DNA of 64,000 nucleotides, taken from Botryococcus braunii (taxonomy: Eukaryota > Chlorophyta > Trebouxiophyceae). The stretch spans positions 607,666 to 671,665 of the forward strand of contig KV908369.1 of assembly GCA_002005505.1 (NCBI GenBank), given 5' to 3'. Positions 52,154 to 64,000 of the stretch are shown here, piece after piece. The notes below the pieces were generated by a model that did no database searches, was not told the origin of the DNA, and was given only the letters and a program-made list of their open reading frames with translations. Each line of letters opens with the position of its first letter. Position 1 is the first letter of the stretch. The translations under genes and the position numbers were made by a program.

Positions 52154-52241
52154 TCACCATTCCCCTTTTGAAACACTCAACTCACTTCGAGCTGCTCGTT
52201 TTGCAGCCCTAATCTTTCTTTGCACGTATTCTTCATACTCC
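49036..52241 (-). CDS. JMJD6-type JmjC Fe(II)/2-oxoglutarate oxygenase
   Basis: JMJD6 proteins hydroxylate lysines of splicing factors and have been reported to demethylate histone arginines. Exons (complement): 52196-52241 ([11 protein letters not shown], as in the JMJD6 N terminus; upstream start not found), about 51934-52010 (HGYYNSNV...VDNVPRI), 51720-51857 ([20 protein letters not shown]), 51241-51467 ([13 protein letters not shown]), 50881-51019 ([20 protein letters not shown]), 50527-50634 ([16 protein letters not shown]) and 49036-49419 ([20 protein letters not shown]). The last five join in phase. The iron-binding HxD (HVD) and distal His (GGWWH) are present. The C-terminus has runs of 12, 5 and 6 Ser mixed with Glu/Asp, like the polyserine tract of animal JMJD6, which suggests a nuclear protein. 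The junction between the first two exons does not fit by phase, so an exon or different border is missing. Confidence 0.88.
49909..50248. repeat. (CA)n compound microsatellite in JMJD6-like intron
   Basis: About 340 bp of CA blocks with acgc, tgca and gaca interruptions, in the intron between the last two exons. Confidence 0.95.
52114..52150. repeat. Poly(A)37 in JMJD6-like intron
   Basis: 37 consecutive A on the plus strand, T on the gene's sense strand. It might be an expanded polypyrimidine tract or the tail of an old retrotransposed insertion; no target duplication was found. Confidence 0.9.
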
Positions 52242-53124
52242 CTGCGCAGTGTTGGATACAATTTATTTAATTCATCTCAAGAAAGTACATGCGTAACCCA
52301 GTCACTACGCGCCGATGTAACCTTGTGAAAGCCGTATTACCTATCATTTTCTCGTAAAGCAGCCCGTTCAGATCCTCTTCTCAAAACAATATCATTACCA
52401 GGACCTGAACATCCAATGGCAGATCCATCAGTGGTTCCAACCAAATGCGGTGTCTGTTCTGGAGCGCCGGCGGACATATACTGAACGAAATCTGGTTGGT
52501 AGTGCTGTCCCAAAACCTTCTAACGAGGAGACAACTAATCAGGATATAAGGTCAGTGTTACAACCACATCGTCAAAAGTGTCCGTTCCTTTCGCTTGTAA
52601 GGATCGATCTGCGTGATGTTCAGGTACAAGCTGTACTGTACGGTCCAGACAGCGTCCAGATCTGATCAGACTCTTATCATAAGAGGACCATACCCCACTC
52701 TTAAAAGTAGCAACATCCAATTCCCAAATCTTATAGGGGCCTCTATGTCGCTAGGAGGATCAAAGCTCCCCCCCCTCTCCCCCGGGGGAGAGCGAGGGAG
52801 ACGTGGCTAATACGTAAAAGTTACTCAGCCATAACAGGGCAGGGGTGTTGGGCTATAGGCCCACCTCTTTCCCCAGTTCCAACTCTTGCTCTGCCTGCGT
52901 CGAAATCTTCGGGGCTGGTGTGCAGACCCTGGCTGAAACCCAAACCGAAATCAAGATCTTAGACGAACTATGTAGGTGCATACCTAATTTCGCCACCTTC
53001 CAATGCCGTTAGACTACCACGCAGTTTCCCGAGTGATGCGATCACTGACGAGTCATGTCTAGTTCCTGCACTGGCCCAACACCCTCAGATCTATGTGACC
53101 CAACCCCTTGACATGAACACCCCG

Positions 53125-53344
<220 letters not shown>

Positions 53345-53484
53345 CCCCCCCCATCCCTTGCTCCCTTCCTCCCTCCCTCCTTCCCTCCCTCCCTCTTCCT
53401 CTCCTGTCTCTCTCACCCTCCCTCGCCCACCCGTCTTGCCCATACACGCCCACCATCGGGCAGCAGCCTTCACCTCCCCCCCCC

Positions 53485-53486
<2 letters not shown>

Positions 53487-53548
<62 letters not shown>
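53487..53548. repeat. (CA)n microsatellite
   Basis: Preceded by a run of C at 53477-53487. Confidence 0.96.
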
Positions 53549-53550
<2 letters not shown>

Positions 53551-54070
53551 CCCTTACACACGTGCACACTCCCTCCAATTCCCTCCAACCCCTTTCCTGG
53601 GACAATCGTTTGTGTATTCAGAGCAAATGCACATGTGGCTTAAATGAAATCCTGGATAGAGTTTATGCCGTAGACATGAACTGCAAAGGTATTTTGCTTG
53701 TCGGGACTTGAAAATTGTGAGGTGCACGTGGTCCTTGATGCCAAAGCGCCACGTGTCCCACATGATCGATTTGTTGCTAGTCGGCACGTGCGCAGCGATC
53801 ACCCTAATCCCTAAGCCCCTATTTATTATTCCGAACTGTCAAAAGAGTTCCTCATTTACAAGATGAGAAGTATAGGACTGCTAATGACAGGGCCTTGGCA
53901 TTTGTTTTAACGATGTCGAGTATTTTACGCGCCGTCGACGGATCCGGAAACACGCTCCATAAAGTGCAAATTCATTTACTGATTTCTACATCAATGGATC
54001 CTTGAAACATATTTGTTATATTATCGCCATTGCAATTGTCGTAGACAAGAGAGGAGGATAGCCGCTCGAT

Positions 54071-62850
<8,780 letters not shown>

Positions 62851-63060
62851 GCTTATGCCTTCAAGTGATGCTCCGTTCTTCATATGTCCAGTTTACACCC
62901 CCGGCCAGTTTGTCAAGAGATATCAGGAACTAGCAAGCTCTTCTGGTGTTGCCTTGAGACAGCGTATGCTGCAATGTGGCTGTGAAAGCTTAAGAAGGGA
63001 CTCGCTTGAGGACCATCGCATAGTCACCTCTTCCCATCATGAATCCTTTGTTCCGCAGAC

Positions 63061-63063
<3 letters not shown>

Positions 63064-63139
<76 letters not shown>

Positions 63140-63305
63140 GTGAGTGTGTGAGTGTGTGTGTGTGTGTGTGTGTGTATGTGCATGGGGGTTGTGTGTCTGC
63201 ATGTTTGTTGTGTTTGTGTGTGCGTGTGTGTGCGCGTGTGCGTGTGTACTGGCGTGCCTGCATCCATGCGTGTGTTTGTGTGTGTGCGTGCGTGTGGTGT
63301 GTGTG

Positions 63306-63380
<75 letters not shown>

Positions 63381-63420
63381 CTGCATGCGTGTCTGCGTGT
63401 GCGTGTGCGCGTGCGTGCTC
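63064..63420. repeat. (TG)n compound microsatellite
   Basis: TG blocks with many single changes over about 350 bp. Cys-Val frames on plus and Thr-His frames on minus are artefacts. Confidence 0.96.
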
Positions 63421-63633
63421 AGGGAAGAAATTCAAATCTGGGTGTGGGGAGGTGCTTTGCAGACGGGCGCCACTTCAGTTTCAAGGCCATGTACGGAGCA
63501 CAGCCAGAAAAGTTTACTTTTGATAGAGCCCAATCGGAGTTGGACGTGCCAATCCTTTCGGTCGTCCTCGCTTTTCCTAATCCAGCATTTCACTCTATGT
63601 CCAAAAGTGCACCTGCCCTTTGTGAGGGCATAG

Positions 63634-63700
<67 letters not shown>

Positions 63701-63727
63701 AGTGTGTGTGAGTGTGTGTGTGTGGGT

Positions 63728-63793
<66 letters not shown>

Positions 63794-63802
63794 TGGGCTG
63801 GT

Positions 63803-63839
<37 letters not shown>

Positions 63840-63909
63840 GGGGGGGATGGGTGGGTGGTTTGGGGGTGTGTGTACGTGTCTGTGTTTATGTGTGTGGGTG
63901 TGTGTATGT

Positions 63910-63957
<48 letters not shown>

Positions 63958-63965
63958 GTGAGTGA
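63634..63965. repeat. (TG)n compound microsatellite to near the window end
   Basis: TG with gaga, gggtggg and poly-G (63836-63846) interruptions. Confidence 0.96.
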
Positions 63966-64000
63966 GCGCGTGCACATGCGAGCGCATGCGTTGGGCAGGG

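Noticed and set aside
62855..63977. Cys-Val and Thr-His frames up to 273 codons
   Set aside because: Translations of (TG)n/(CA)n repeats.

Overview
The window is nuclear DNA from a eukaryote, most likely a chlorophyte green alga. The protein genes are split by many short introns (about 100-900 bp) with GT-AG and occasional GC-AG borders. The gene content (full-length ABCC transporter, SOS1-like Na+/H+ exchanger, JMJD6-type hydroxylase, a possible TGA/DOG1-like protein) fits a green-lineage host, and dinucleotide microsatellites fill introns and intergenic DNA. The genus cannot be told from the sequence.

Layout. 1-10.4 kb is a nest of LTR retrotransposons. A partial Ty1/copia element (copia-A, minus strand, open reading frame running off the left edge) and a complete, apparently young Ty1/copia element (copia-B, minus strand, 3217-10356, matching 691-bp LTRs, 5-bp target duplication, intact 1800-codon polyprotein) both sit in the remains of a Ty3/gypsy chromovirus (plus strand, chromodomain at 2833-3165). 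Both copia elements carry a primer-binding site matching the anticodon arm of initiator tRNA-Met. 11.3-13.4 kb is a cluster of TA-flanked inverted-repeat elements separated by (TA)n blocks. 13400-15002 and 19902-21504 are equal-length (1603 bp) inverted-repeat arms around a 4.9-kb spacer rich in perfect palindromes and (GA)n. The right arm is the 5' part of a multi-exon gene that continues to 24409; the left arm is its truncated copy.

28.6-44.5 kb (minus) is an ABCC/MRP-type transporter for which a 31-exon, 1969-residue model closes in phase; it carries a large Ser/Pro-rich insertion in the second nucleotide-binding domain. About 650 bp upstream and divergent, 45.1-47.2 kb (plus) is an unrecognised gene with a mitochondrial-presequence-like N terminus. 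49.0-52.2 kb (minus) is a JMJD6-type JmjC oxygenase with a polyserine tail. 54.1-62.8 kb and beyond (plus) is a CPA1 Na+/H+ exchanger of SOS1/NHX type whose C-terminal part lies to the right.

The host genes are unrelated housekeeping or transport genes, not an operon. The most unusual features are the TA-microsatellite inverted-repeat elements, the half-tRNA-type priming sites, the long inverted duplication of gene exons, and the NBD2 insertion in the transporter. Exon borders were derived by eye from splice consensus, codon phase and conserved motifs, and would need transcript confirmation.
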